64,000 nt of DNA, from the NCBI RefSeq assembly GCF_029784155.1, contig NC_073692.1, forward strand, positions 426,603,324 through 426,667,323, read 5' to 3'. The notes below the pieces were generated by a model. The model ran no database searches and had not been told where the DNA came from. It was given only the letters and a program-made list of their open reading frames with translations. The DNA comes from Uranotaenia lowii (Eukaryota; Arthropoda; Insecta; Diptera; Culicidae). Positions 34,511 through 46,220 of the stretch are shown piece by piece (positions within the stretch are counted from its first letter, which is position 1; each line of letters opens with the position of its first letter). The position numbers and the translations under genes are program-made.

Positions 34511-36111
34511 TTTCGTGATACCAGGAATGACTCTTGCATCAACAAGGAACTTTACGGAACTGGACGGTATTTCCAGCATGGAAATGATGGAGGAATTTGG
34601 AGCTATCGAACCTGGATTAATCCTGCCTTTTAGGTTCCCGATCCCTGAATTGGACGATTTACCTCCCGGAATGCTGATAGCACAAAGCTAAGTACTTTTT
34701 TTTATGTTTAGTCTTTTAAAGCGTTTTCGTATATTTTCCACTGGCACGGAAGCACTAACAAACTTCATAAACAAACAAAATTGCCGCCCGAGACGATTAT
34801 ATGCGCCGTTCAGGGTGAAGATTTTGTTGTTTATGAGGAAAAAGTGTGCTCCCGTGCCAGTGGAAAGTAAACGAAAACGTTATACGGTCAGAATTTGAAA
34901 AGTCACAGTTCACAGTATAACAATTTTAGCGTTTTAGTGGAAATGGAAAATTTTGACTTTCATTTTCATCAAGTTAATCGATTTGAGTTAATTGTATAGT
35001 GTAGTTTCTGATTTACGGCTTTAGGTATCGTTATCATAGTAGGTCAGTTACATACATCATTGTAAAACTAGAGAACCTTTTTTTTTATCTTTCACAAAAT
35101 TGGCTTTAAATAAACTACACAATTAATCGAAGTTGATGTGCATTTCAGAAAGTTATATGTCTGCAGTTGTAGTTTTCATTGGAATTCCAATTTTGGTGGG
35201 ATCATTTATCCTGGATTCCATAACTTTGAAATTTTTCGAAACCCTGAACTGATAATAAACTATTTTAGAAACATAATACTAATTTTATTATAATTTTTTT
35301 TTTATTAGAGACATTTACCATTTTTATGGCATTCGTGTTTGTATTAAAATCAGTTTTGACAAAATTTTGAATTAATTATCTTAAACATATTTTTTTATTT
35401 GAATTTATTTTAAACGGAGAAACATAGTTTATACATGATGTTAAAATTTAATATGGTCATGGGTAAAGAAAATAAATACAACATTGTTTAACTCACAGAT
35501 TTTTTTACACATATATGATTTTTATCAATTTGATGCTTCAATATTGTAAGTTCATGGTTTTAGAACATGATGCATTTTCAAACTTTCGAGTGTCGTTAAG
35601 AAAGAACAGGAGCGTAGTTGTTTTTCACATCATTACACTAGTCAAAAGTGTATCCTGCTAATATCCTTTTCTCCCAAACCTCCCACCTAAAATTGTTTTG
35701 CTAGGATGCAGAGGTAACCTCGGTCCTAAAGCACAAAATTTATCTTTCATCCCTTTCTACCTTTTCCAATCTATCCATTGACTACTAGGACGTGGCCGGC
35801 GCCGTTATTGATGTTCAAAGAGAGAGCATCTGTTTTGTGCATTGAGGATGAGCTGCTAATCCCAAGCACCATTCTTTTGACCTTTGAACAAAACTGATGG
35901 CCTCGGTCAATCACGGAGTAGCAACCATTGGCGATGTGGAATTCGTACTACTGAGCCACGCCTGCGACAATGGAGTTCGAAATGCTTTTAAAGGTAATGT
36001 GGAAGCAATAATGGAATCACTTAATGATTGATAAATAAACCTTACTATTGTATGTATTCATGATGAAGTACTTCGGGCTCCATAGTTCAAGGTGGATGTG
36101 AGTAGTCAATC

Positions 36112-36172
<61 letters not shown>
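34511..36172 (+). mobile_element. Retroposon with 60-nt poly(A) tail and long target duplication
   Basis: A 23-bp direct repeat (starts GTGCTTCCATTTTG, ends CCGCTAGA) flanks the segment at 34488-34510 and 36173-36195. The segment ends with 60 consecutive A (36113-36172) after AATAAA at about 36036. These are hallmarks of LINE-mediated retroposition, and the unbroken A-tail suggests youth. Coding traces are a ~60-codon frame ending near 34691 and a ~45-codon frame at about 35896-36030. I recognise neither. No DPE is seen at the 5' end, so it is probably 5'-truncated. Confidence 0.7.
34722..34879. repeat. Small inverted repeat / MITE inside the retroposon
   Basis: CGTTTTCGT, then TTTTCCACTGGCACGG (34722-34750), is inverted at 34852-34879. 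The interior of about 100 bp is non-coding. No target duplication is clear. Confidence 0.6.
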
Positions 36173-36174
<2 letters not shown>

Positions 36175-36195
36175 GCTTCCATTTTGTCCGCTAGA

Positions 36196-38136
36196 GGATG
36201 CTGTAGGGCTTTAGAGAAAACGACTGTGGTAAACATTGGTTAAGTAAATTTGCCAAAAGTGTTGCTGGATGTTAACAATATGTTGCTAGATGAGGATGCT
36301 GGATGAGGACATTAACAACAGTATTGTTTATATGTTTTTTTTTATTTCGAATGATTACAGTGGTTACACGCAAAGTCAATCATTTCAATGAAAGTGCGCA
36401 CCCAAAAAAAACTACCTGATTAATGTCTGATTGTGGAAACAGTCTAATAATTACGCACAACTATCAGACCGTAATCAATCTGGTGTGGAAGCTAATGTCC
36501 TCAGAATGAAAGAAACAAAAAGCTTCTTGCGTAAACATGCCCGTACGTAACTACACATTTACTATTTCATTCAAGCATAGTACAAACCGCGAGAAGCGCG
36601 TGACTCCATTCGTTGTGTCGTTGGCGTGTTTTTCCAGTGATTGAGACAAAAGCACGTTTTACCTACCCCTTCAGTAGTAAGTAAATAATGTAAACCAAAT
36701 GTTAACTGAAGTAATCAGAGTCGGAGCAGTTTCGCTTGTTCTGATTGATGATGTTTATCGATTTTCGTCCTACGGTTTGAGGTTGGTTTGGGAGTTTGGG
36801 GAACGGAGGTCACAAATTAATGAAAGGCCATCATTCAAATCGTTTGAAAGAGAGAAAGGGGAAAAAATGTCCCAAGCCAATATCAATTGGTAACGTGAAT
36901 GGAGTAGTTATCTTGACTAGATCAATTGTGGGTCGGTAGTCCGATATTTCCAGATGAATATCCGATGCTCTGCATCCCGAGTGAGCTCACTAATCGGTGA
37001 AAGGATTGACCGGATGGCCAACTTCTAATAGGTAGCCATTGCTGCTAGAATGCACATCCAAAATGTAATGATGGCAGCAAGACCCGGGAAAGCAAGACCG
37101 CTTCCGGGTGGCTTTATTCAGCTGCAATCCGATTGGATATTTCAATTACCATCCTTCGATTGTTGGTCTCCGATTGAATGCGGTGATCCCGACACATCTG
37201 CTGCGGTTTAGCTGGGGCAAATCTATTCAGGTGAATGTATTTCCAAGTGAAGATAACCCTGCGGGATTTGCTTGTAGAGAGTCGACCTGCTTCGGGCATC
37301 GAGGCCAATGCATGAGAGTTCCCATGACCTTTCGTTTCTGGGATACCGGATTTTCCAACCCGGAGTAGAGCTGGTTGATCTCGAAGCACAAAACACTGTT
37401 GGGTTAATTGCTAATAAGATTCACTATCAATATGTGATGTAACATGAGCTCAGAAATCTGTAAACATCCACATCTTCTTTTTTTCTTGCTTTGTTCAGGA
37501 CAAATAAAGCAGAATTAATTTATTCTATTATGATAATAAATTCATCGATATAAAGCTTGACTTAAACGATGCCTTCGAAGTGAAGAACCGGATCAATCGA
37601 TGCTAGAACCATTGAGATGTATTCTTATGTTTATTTTTGAAACAGAAGCCTCTTGTATCCCGATGCTCCCAGCAGCTTTGCGTCAATATCCATTATTTTA
37701 AATGTCTATCGGAAAAACTTGCAACACAATGAAAAAATACAATTGAAATCAATTCTCCAGTACTCTCAGCCTGCAAATCTCAACCTATCAAATTCTCCAA
37801 ACAATCTCGGCACCAAGAGGAAAAAAAATCTCGGTAATAACCTTCCGGATTTAGAGCTTCTCAATTAGCTTTGACGAGACCGGGGGAATCATCAGAAGGA
37901 ATAAAAATCAAGGTTTCATCTTCTTTCCTTAGACACTCCACTGCTGCCAGCTGGTGGCTCCATAGAGCTGATCGTGGTGAAGAAGCATTCGTCGAGAATA
38001 ACAGAAAAAAGCGAGGGGGAGCTAAAGAGTATTTATCAGTTTCATTCATCCAAACCAACGACGACCGACGCCAATAATGCCTCGCGGGTGTGGGTATAGG
38101 GTATAGGCATATATTGGAAACAAATAATCCACTATT
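36196..38136. other. Stretch without supported genes
   Basis: Overlapping frames on both strands at 37108-37389 and 37861-38077 have protein-like composition but no recognised domain. Probably host intergenic or UTR DNA. Confidence 0.3.
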
Positions 38137-38147
38137 ACTTGCTGGCT

Positions 38148-39539
38148 TTTTTTTTTATTCTTATAATATATTTATTAAGGCAATTTACTTTATAAAAGTA
38201 TGTTTGTGCCGTGGGTCTGTTTTGATCTTAGAATTAAGAGGTGGTTGGAAGGGATTTTTGGATGATGTGGAGGGGTTTGGGGAAGAAACGCGATCTATTT
38301 CACTGGTCGATTTCCGAGCCTCGGAATTTGTAAGTGAATCGTTTTTTTGTTGTTGTTTATCTTCAGCCTCGTCACCTGAGGCGATTGGCGAAGCATGAGG
38401 GGTTATTCTTTTGCGGGGAGGCGACACGGTTAAGTGCTGCACAATAGTAGCTGGTGTGATGTTCTCCGTCGAGTGATGAATCCGTTTTTGGGTTTGTTGT
38501 TGCTGTTGTTGTTCTTTCTGTTGGTTCGGTTCGGTCGGTGCGGTGTATTTTTTCGGCTGCTGCTTTTTCTTTTGTTGGTTGAAGACATCGTTATGGTGTT
38601 TAACAACTTCTGCGTAGCTTTTGGTGCTCGGCGATTCGACGATTCTACGGGCGGCGTCCAGTGTAATATTCTGTTCGGTTTTTACTTTTAACACAGCAGT
38701 TTCATAGACATACACGGGGCAGTTTCGATCGAGCGGCGAGTGATTCCCTTTACAGTTTGCACAAAACTTGGATTTTGCGGTGCAAGTTTCGCTGCTGTGG
38801 GTGTCAGAGCAAACTATGCATGATTTATCATTAACACATTTACTTTTCGGGTGTCCGTATTTTAAACATAGTCTGCAAATGAGCGGCTGGGGGTAATAAT
38901 GTCGTGTTCGCAAGCGTATGAAACCGAAATTAATAAATTCCGGAACAACTGTTGAGTTTATGGTAAGAACCAACGTCGGAGTTTCAACAAGTCCAGTCGC
39001 TGTTTTCTTTTTGATCCGTCGCACTTCTATTATTTTTTGCGAGGATAGCTCTTTTAGAAGCTCTTCCTCTGACATTCCTTCGACCTCGGTGCATCGAACT
39101 ACGAATTTTCGGCTATTTAGCTCAGGATGACGACCAACTTCGATCGGCGTGCCATCAATGAGCGTAGTTAGAGTGAAAATTTTTCGGGCTTGTTCTTTGC
39201 TACGAATTTTCAGAACGTACCAATTCTTATTCTTCACGAAATATCCACTATCAATTTGGCCCGCATGCTCTTCGATCGATCTACCGATGACGAACGGATT
39301 TTTCGGCAGTTCGAAACCTTTTCGCGCTTTCAAGAACAGGAAGTACAATCGGCCATGTACATCCTGAGGATCCATCCATTCTGGCATGGTCCTATCCGGA
39401 TGACTTCCGGGAGAAGGACTCATCCCACCGAAAACACACTTGTTGAACTTTTTTTCATTAGTAGCGAAACAATAGCCTTTTAATGTGGTTGGAACGCGTG
39501 GAAGTACGTCCGATTCCACTGAAGGTTGAAGACAAACTC
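38148..39539 (-). mobile_element. ORF1-only non-LTR retroposon (HAL1-like)
   Basis: Minus-strand unit of 1392 bp flanked by ACTTGCTGGCTT-type duplications (38137-38147 and 39540-39550; 11-12 bp). At its 3' end lie AATAAA (38171-38176 and 38154-38159 on the complement) and an A-tail. At its 5' end GGACGT sits at +28 to +33 (39511-39506), as in the LINE promoter, so the 5' end appears complete. It holds one ORF (zinc-knuckle ORF1 protein) and goes straight to the tail; there is no endonuclease or RT. Mammalian HAL1 elements have the same plan. Another reading is internal deletion of a longer LINE. Confidence 0.8.
38185..39423 (-). CDS. Gag-like ORF1 protein with three zinc knuckles
   Basis: 412 residues from the first in-frame ATG (39423); the frame is open about 38 codons further up, but only from GTG or other non-ATG codons. 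A region like an RNA-recognition fold (about residues 65-140) precedes three knuckles: CRLCLKYGHPKSKC, CIVCSDTHSSETC and CANCKGNHSPLDRNC (about residues 183-235). A SYAEVV motif and a long Gln/Lys-rich low-complexity tail follow. It is the same protein class as the LINE ORF1 at 16219-17382 but clearly a different family. By family knowledge it binds element RNA. The frame is intact despite the lack of ORF2. Confidence 0.88.
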   Translation of the reverse strand: MSPSPGSHPDRTMPEWMDPQDVHGRLYFLFLKARKGFELPKNPFVIGRSIEEHAGQIDSGYFVKNKNWYVLKIRSKEQARKIFTLTTLIDGTPIEVGRHPELNSRKFVVRCTEVEGMSEEELLKELSSQKIIEVRRIKKKTATGLVETPTLVLTINSTVVPEFINFGFIRLRTRHYYPQPLICRLCLKYGHPKSKCVNDKSCIVCSDTHSSETCTAKSKFCANCKGNHSPLDRNCPVYVYETAVLKVKTEQNITLDAARRIVESPSTKSYAEVVKHHNDVFNQQKKKQQPKKYTAPTEPNQQKEQQQQQQTQKRIHHSTENITPATIVQHLTVSPPRKRITPHASPIASGDEAEDKQQQKNDSLTNSEARKSTSEIDRVSSPNPSTSSKNPFQPPLNSKIKTDPRHKHTFIK

Positions 39540-39540
39540 A
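39506..39540 (-). promoter_or_regulatory. Inr-like / DPE promoter of the ORF1-only element
   Basis: The boundary reads TGAGTT (39540-39535), one mismatch from TCAKTY. GGACGT at 39511-39506 is at +28 to +33 from A+1 at 39538. The exact spacing matches the LINE at 17570-17604. Confidence 0.6.
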
Positions 39541-39550
39541 CTTGCTGGCT

Positions 39551-40674
39551 TCTTCTTACTTATTTATTCCTTCCAAGGATCTTGATTTAAAGAAGTTTCT
39601 AGTCTAGAGAAAATTCGATTTGGACTTGGCCTTGGAAATGGAAAACTTACCCAATCATAATAATTCATAATTATGCGTTTTTGCATAACAAGCATGAAAT
39701 TTTGGGTAACCTCAAATATTTTTTTTAATTTGAAATGTCCCGCTGTTCCGATTTTTCTCAAAATGTCCCGTTTTTTTCTAAGTTAACTATTACAAAGTTT
39801 CGCTGATTTACATAAGAAGAAATAAGCTTTAATTTAAATTCAATTTCTATCCAAAATCAATTAAATGTGTTGTTTTTTTTGGCCATTTTTCTCAAAAAAA
39901 GAAGCTTTTTTTTAAAGTTTATACAACTCGAGATAAGACAACTCGAGTTAATTTTAGCATTCCATAAAGATTCTGGTTCAGTTAAACGTTCTTTGAATTC
40001 TTCAACCGATGCAAGTGACCTTTGACTGAAGAAATGCTTCAGAAGATTAAAGTTTCTAATTTTTCGTCGGAATCCTGAAAGTATCCCATGAAACTTAACA
40101 CTACATTTTAGATTTTATCGAATTTTAGCTTGAAGAAAGAGTTATATTGTGGAAAGGAAAAAACAGGACAATTGAAAAAAATAAAAATAAATCAACCATT
40201 CAATAAAGATATGTTTGAAAAGATGAAAGTTGTTTTTTTTTATGTATAAAGCAATGAAGTAATGTTAAAAATTATTCAGAAAAATCGTTTCTTTTCTTTA
40301 CAATTGCTTCCAACTACAACCTTTTCAATTCCAGAGCCTGAAACATACAGAGATGGAAGTTTTCTTGAGTATTCAAGTTATCGAAACAATTTTGAAATAT
40401 CCAGTTTTATTACTTTATCTGAACATTTTTGGCTGAAGGTATACAGTACAGTTCATAATTCTTTGGAAATGGAATGCATGCGCACTGTAACGTCAACTTT
40501 TGATACTGATGATTTTTTGAATTGCATGGGCACATGGGCTAAATACCTAACTTAATTTCAGTATTCTTACGGTTGCAAATTTTGAATATATTTGTCAATT
40601 TGTTGTTAGTTTTCCCAATTCCGCCTTTAGACGGCCTTTATATTTCTTTCTTCTACGAACAATTTTTTCTAAAC
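39551..40674. other. Stretch without supported genes
   Basis: ATGTCCCG-type repeats at about 39735-39770 resemble degenerate MITE ends. An ATG-initiated 97-codon frame at 40262-40555 (+) has no recognised domain and AT-biased composition; I do not call it a gene. Confidence 0.3.
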
Positions 40675-40696
40675 AAAATTATTCCGTATCTAATGG

Positions 40697-41314
40697 AGGA
40701 GTAAGCCATGACTTTTGGGCAACGCACGCGTTTTTGTTTTCGTCCATAATTTTTTTAAAATTAAATTACAATAAAACTAAAAATTTTAGAATTAAACAGT
40801 GAAAGATGATAGATTTAGTGACTGGTGGTAGTTCCCGGAGTGATTCGTGTTTTGTTTCGGCATGCTGAGTCCTAGTTGGGGGACTTCGGAAGGAATTATA
40901 AAGCCAGCTGGTCCGGAATAGAGGAAGAGGTTTCTAGTCGAAAACTTCCAAGACTTATTTGGTGAGATCCATCCTTTTCCATTATATTAAACTTTTTTAT
41001 TGTATTATTTTCCTAGCACAATATCATTAGATTAGTGTAGCTATTTTCAAATTATGCTGAAGGTATTTAAGTAATCCATATGAAGCGTTTGGTAGGGAAC
41101 TCCACGCTTTATTCCTCCCCTTGTTCCAGAATCTTTTGCGGTATTTACCACATGGTTGGCCTGGCCGTAGTTATCTCTGCAATGCATGTTTTATCTAACG
41201 GAGATAACGTTGAAAAGAAAAATGAAGGACGCAAGTCTTTTCATTTTCCAGGATGCTTACACGTTTTGGCTATGTTGGTAGAAGAAGAAGAAGAAGAAGA
41301 AGAAGAAGAAGAAG
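40697..41314 (+). mobile_element. (GAA)n-tailed retroposon, copy A
   Basis: Flanked by a 22-bp direct repeat with one mismatch (AAAATTA, T or A, then TCCGTATCTAATGG) at 40675-40696 and 41315-41336. The 3' end is a (GAA)n tail from 41281. The ~205 bp before the tail (41077-41280, starting CATATGAAGCGTTTGG) recur in opposite orientation at 42765-42969. The 5' portion is different from copy B. No RT is encoded. Microsatellite tails and long duplications fit LINE-mobilised non-autonomous units. Confidence 0.65.
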
Positions 41315-41336
41315 AAAATTAATCCGTATCTAATGG

Positions 41337-42653
41337 TGGTTAGTTTTAGATCTAGCTGTCAATAGCTGTTTTAGATGCATGGGCCAAGAATTTCTGAGGC
41401 TACCAAAATGATAATTTTTTTTTAAAATAAGTCCATTTCCAGTTTCTCATGTTTTTCTTAGGTGTAGGTTTTGACAACTTTTGAAAATAAATGTAATCCT
41501 TAAATTTTTTTAGAAAATTTTATACAATAGCTAAGGGCGCTTCATTTTTTAACACCTTTGTTGAAGACTGCAGAGCAACATTTCGGTTTCAAATTTCTAA
41601 ATTCTAGATTTTTGTAGAAAAATTCTTAATAATTTTTTTTCTCAAAACTCAAAATTTATCTCAGTCATCGAAACAGTTGACCATTGATTTGATTTTATTG
41701 AAATCCTCTATTTCCCACACTATAGTTTTTTTTTTCAAAAAAGTGCACAAATTTATCGAATGAATTTTTCCCAATTTCCAAATATTAGCCTTGAAGCTCT
41801 GCAACGAGAGCTGAGATACTGAAATTAAATTCACATTTGACTTCATCGCTATCGAATCAGTCAACATCAGCTATTAAATCTTTTGCACTTTAGAAAATGT
41901 GATTTTTTTTTTTGGCTGTGTGCTATCAGGAATTGATCAGGATAACTTATGAAAAAGGTTTAAATTCATTAAATGAATATTAGCACTTTTCTGAGAAAAC
42001 TGTAGAACATCACAAATATTTTGATAATAATCAACAATATTCAACTGTTCTGAAGACCGCGAGTAATTTTGACTTATTGGAAAAAAGTTATTGAAAGTTT
42101 TTACTCTTTAATTTTTTGCCAAATCTGATATTTTTCAAACGATAAGTCAAATTAATTAAAATCTTCAATATCAAATACTTAAAGGCTTTCTTAAGCTTTC
42201 AAATCTGTTCTCAAAATATTCGTTTCGGGGAAATTCGACCAGCAGTTTGTCGGCATTTCCCTGGCCGTAAATGTTAACCGATTTTGATGATATTAGATTC
42301 ATTGTGTAGCAAATTTATTCCAATAACTTAACATTTAAAAATAAAGTAAAAATTTATTACTAGTTTATCAGAAACGGGCGTTGAAAGAAAAAAAGTCCGT
42401 AAAAACAATATTATTTTTGAAATATTTATAACTTCTGACATCTTTGTTGTATTAAAGTCTTTCATTGAAAATTGACCAATTAAAAAAAATCTACACGCTA
42501 TAGTTCCAAATCTTAAGGGCGAAAAAAAAATAAGTTTTATAGGTTTAGGCAAAAAAAAGCTGTTCCCCTTTGTCATTACCTCAGAATCGTTTAAAAAATA
42601 AAAAAAAAACACTTTATTCAAACATTTTTTGTTGCAAATTCAAAACGAAGGTT
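41337..42653. other. AT-rich stretch between two retroposons
   Basis: No gene supported; long A and T runs. Frames at 41661-41867 and 42328-42621 on the minus strand are AT-driven and carry no domain. Confidence 0.35.
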
Positions 42654-42676
42654 TAAAATATCATTTAGTTCGTTTC

Positions 42677-42735
42677 TTCTTTTTCTTCTTCTTCTTCTTC
42701 TTCTTCTTCTTCTTCTTCTTCTTCTTCTTCTTCTT

Positions 42736-42767
<32 letters not shown>

Positions 42768-43621
42768 ATCAACATGGCCAAAACATGTAGGCATCCTGGA
42801 AAATGCAAGACTTGCGTCTTTCATTTTTCTTTTCAGCGTATTATCTGTTACATATTACCATGCATTGCAGATTCTACCACGGCCAGGCCAACCATGTGAT
42901 GAAAATCGCGAAAGATACAGGAACAAGGAAGGAATGAAGCGTGGAGTTCCCTGCCAAACGCTTCATATGATATTTTGCTAAAATTTAAACATTATTGATT
43001 GATTGGTAATTGGGAAAAATCTGGGTCGGATTAGGTTTAAATGAGTAATTTTAAAAAGGAACGATCTCAGCAAACTTCAAGGTTTCCGCTGGTTGCTCGC
43101 GTTTACCTTGGAACGTAATTAGTAGGCTCTGTCAAGAACTAAATAAGCAAATACGAACCGAAAGAAAATGTTTCTCATACCTCCACTTTGTTTTTTCCGT
43201 TCTTCTACTCGGAGAAATGTACATGAGCATTTTACGAGAACCAAAATTTTTACGGAAATACACTCATCGATTGATGCACAGTCATAAGATCATTAATATC
43301 CCTCCAACCGAAACTTACCTTATTTGATTCCAATTATGAAAATCATGACGACCAGAAATAGAATTCCTTTTTCTATAACCAACGATTCATTTTCTTCTCG
43401 CACGATTCGCCAAGCACAACGGAACATCAAATTAAATATGAAAAGTATCTATTTCAATTATTTGAATGCATTTCAATCACTTGTAATATGTATCTTTCTA
43501 AACAGGAATCTTCAAAACACCTGAAATCCACCGAAATTGATATTCGCGAAAAGACAAACGAGTGAAACGCGACTTTGGAGAAGAAAAACACGTCCGTTCT
43601 CGAGCACGGCTAGCTGCGATC
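42677..43621 (-). mobile_element. (GAA)n-tailed retroposon, copy B, opposite orientation
   Basis: Flanked by an exact 23-bp direct repeat (starts TAAAATATCATTTAG, ends TTCGTTTC) at 42654-42676 and 43622-43644. On the minus strand it ends in about 30 GAA units (TTC run 42675-42764). Its last ~205 bp match copy A; its first ~650 bp do not. ACGGACGTG lies about 27 nt from the 5' end (GGACGT at 43595-43590), matching the DPE position in the other elements here. It looks like a full-length non-autonomous retroposon. Confidence 0.68.
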
Positions 43622-43644
43622 TAAAATATCATTTAGTTCGTTTC

Positions 43645-46220
43645 GTATTTCAAGAAAGTTGAAAATCTAGGATGAGAACTTGAAATTCAAGAGTAAATCA
43701 ATAAATTTTCGTTTCATATCTTCTGAATCATCTATCATTATTTTATTTCAGAATTAAATTTAGATTTAGAAATGAAATTCTTCGACGACAATTTACTATA
43801 AGAAGTGATTGCAGAATTGATGAAAACAATGCTTTATTTCTTAATCACGTTTTTGATTCTAAAATCCGCCGAAAAACGTCGATGATTCAAATTACATTAA
43901 AGCGCGGCGATAAACAATATTCCAATACAACTATTGAGAAAAAGGTACCAGAACAATAAAAAAATGAAAGATTTAAAATCAGTTTTAAATTTAGAGCCAT
44001 TTTTAAAACAGACTTATATCGAATATTTTCTTTTTCTAACGTATTAGTTGCAAAAATAAATCATTAAAATTTCGTTGTGGTAACTTTGCGCAGATATGAA
44101 GAAAATCTGAATAAATAGATTGGCAGCAATTCAACATCAGATTTTCAGCAATTCAACAATAGGTTGATTATTTTCATTTATAAAATGAAATTTATAAGGA
44201 GAGCTCATAAGTCAATTTTTTTACTTTTTCACATACAAAATACGAAAATCATCGTTTGATCAACATTTTTCGCAAGGAAAATTTTAGATTCGTAGATTAA
44301 AGTTCGCGTATCGGATATCGAAATAAGTTTGTATAGAAAATGTATTCAGAATGTGTTAAATTTTTTCTGTAATTTTGATTTGGTTCAATGCGATCAAATT
44401 GAAGGAGAAGAGCGGTGTGCAGAACCCCCCTAACTCTTTCAAAATGAACAGGTTATCAGCTGATTTTAAAAGTTTCTTTTATTGGTAGATTTTTGAAAAT
44501 TTGTGAAATCACAAATCCCGCCAACAATGAGCTCTAGGTCCTCGCCTGGCTACAGGAGTCACGTGATAACGTTAAAAAATACAGAAAATGCATGAAACCA
44601 ATATTTTTAATAAGCTGCTGCTCAAAGTTAGCGGTTAACTAGTACACTACATGAATCTTTTTGTAATAAAAAAAACAATTTTAAGGAAGGTCGAAGTATA
44701 GTTGAATCAATTTGTTTTATTTTTGAACTAGAATAACATAAAATCTGTAAGCGTCAATTTGAAGAAAAATTTAAAATAAAACAAAATTTTTTGAACCACG
44801 TAACAGAAATAATGCGCCCAACAACGGCTTCTTTGTAAAAAAAAACTTGAGGTCCAACTAGCTCTGAACTCATCGTATTTGGGGAAAAAACGAGTTTCGT
44901 GTTGCCTACGTTTCTGTTGTATACCACCTTCTCTCAAGTCTCCTTGTTTTCTTCACGTCCACCACACTGCACTGATGAATGCCTACCGAGCCATTTCGAA
45001 TGATGTTATCTCGTTTGTTATTGACCAATCTTTCCTTCGTCGAGTTTTTCGCTTCCAAAGAGACGCGCTTTTTTGTCTTTTCTATCAGTTTCCGGAAAGC
45101 TTGTGCTGGTTGGTATCTGTTTCGATTTGCATCGTTCCTTCACGGATGGAACGTCATGGCGAGTTTTTTTTCCCGGGCGGTACGGATCCGTTTGTAGTAC
45201 GCGACCGATTTCCAAAAGATGAGGCCAGATCAGATTGCCAATGTCTCAAAATGAAGCGGATTTGTTTGGTTGACTCTGAAATGAGAAAAACAGATAACTG
45301 ATGGAAATCTCTCTGAGCTACAAATCGGCAATCCGGATTACTCTTGTTGCAGGAACAAGTTAAAAATGCATGTTATTTCATTCAACTTCAACTGGTGCAA
45401 AAATTTCGTTGAAATTTGAGCGTTAAAACAATCGATCTACTGAATCAAAGTAATCAAAAGAATTATTCAACCCAGTAGACTATCAACACAAAATAGAGTG
45501 AAAAATTGATCATTTTATCGATTCCTGTTCAATTATTGTAAAACATCTATAAAATGCCCTAATTTCTAACAAAACTCTTTCTGATTTTTTTTTCAGGTAA
45601 GTTTCAGTTTTGCTGTATGTTATTTCGTAAGTAAAAAATCAAGAACCCTGTTTTTCCTCAAAGAACTGTTTTGTCTAAATCTACATTCCAAAAATTTCTT
45701 TAAAAATACTACCAATAGAAGAAATCGCCAAGATGGAAGTAATTTTGGTATTGCACAGTTCCATAGATCCTAATTGAATTCCCACATAATTGATGTCCTC
45801 CACAAATAGAGAGAGTGAAACTCCATCAGCACCACGCGAATTTCAACGCGTGCCAATATCAGTGCATTGTTTTGCTCAGCCTGGAGAGGGCTTACAGTTC
45901 GTTGCTGGTAATTAGTTTTTAATGAAACATAATTGAGCACCGCGACTTAAATCATTGACGAACGGTAATCGGTAGGTAATTGGTTCATCTCGTGCCGAAC
46001 TAACTATAAACGCGACTTTTGCTAGCTAGGTCAATAATCGCCAATACTGACAACATCCGCGCGTATAAAAGCTAATCTGTTGGTTGTTTGTTTGCGTGTG
46101 AATTACGGGAGAGCTTCTGAGGGTAGTGCTCTTCAAAAGTGTTTTTTTTTTTTGTCCAATTACCTTTTTCAAATTGTTCCCTACTAGTTGGCTAAACATA
46201 GCTCAGGTTTTTTAAAAAAA
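43645..46220. other. Mostly unique DNA before the satellite
   Basis: No gene supported. The 140-codon frame at 44879-45301 starts on TTG and lacks any domain. From about 45830 the base composition becomes more balanced and ends in a strong TATA box (46064), suggesting a host promoter. Confidence 0.35.
46064..46071 (+). promoter_or_regulatory. TATA box candidate
   Basis: TATAAAAG sits in a GC-rich setting (CCGCGCG just upstream), as in strong arthropod Pol II promoters. Initiation would be expected near 46095, though no perfect Inr is seen. No ORF follows before the satellite starts at 46221. Confidence 0.45.

Noticed and set aside
39424..39519. N-terminal extension of the ORF1-only protein
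   Set aside because: The frame begins with GTG and has no ATG before 39423; in a eukaryote the ATG is preferred, although the frame is open upstream.
42618..42824. Minus-strand ORF with a long poly-Arg stretch
   Set aside because: Produced by the TTC/GAA microsatellite tail of retroposon copy B.
44879..45301. 140-codon open frame
   Set aside because: Starts on TTG, overlaps other frames on both strands, and has no domain or splice context.
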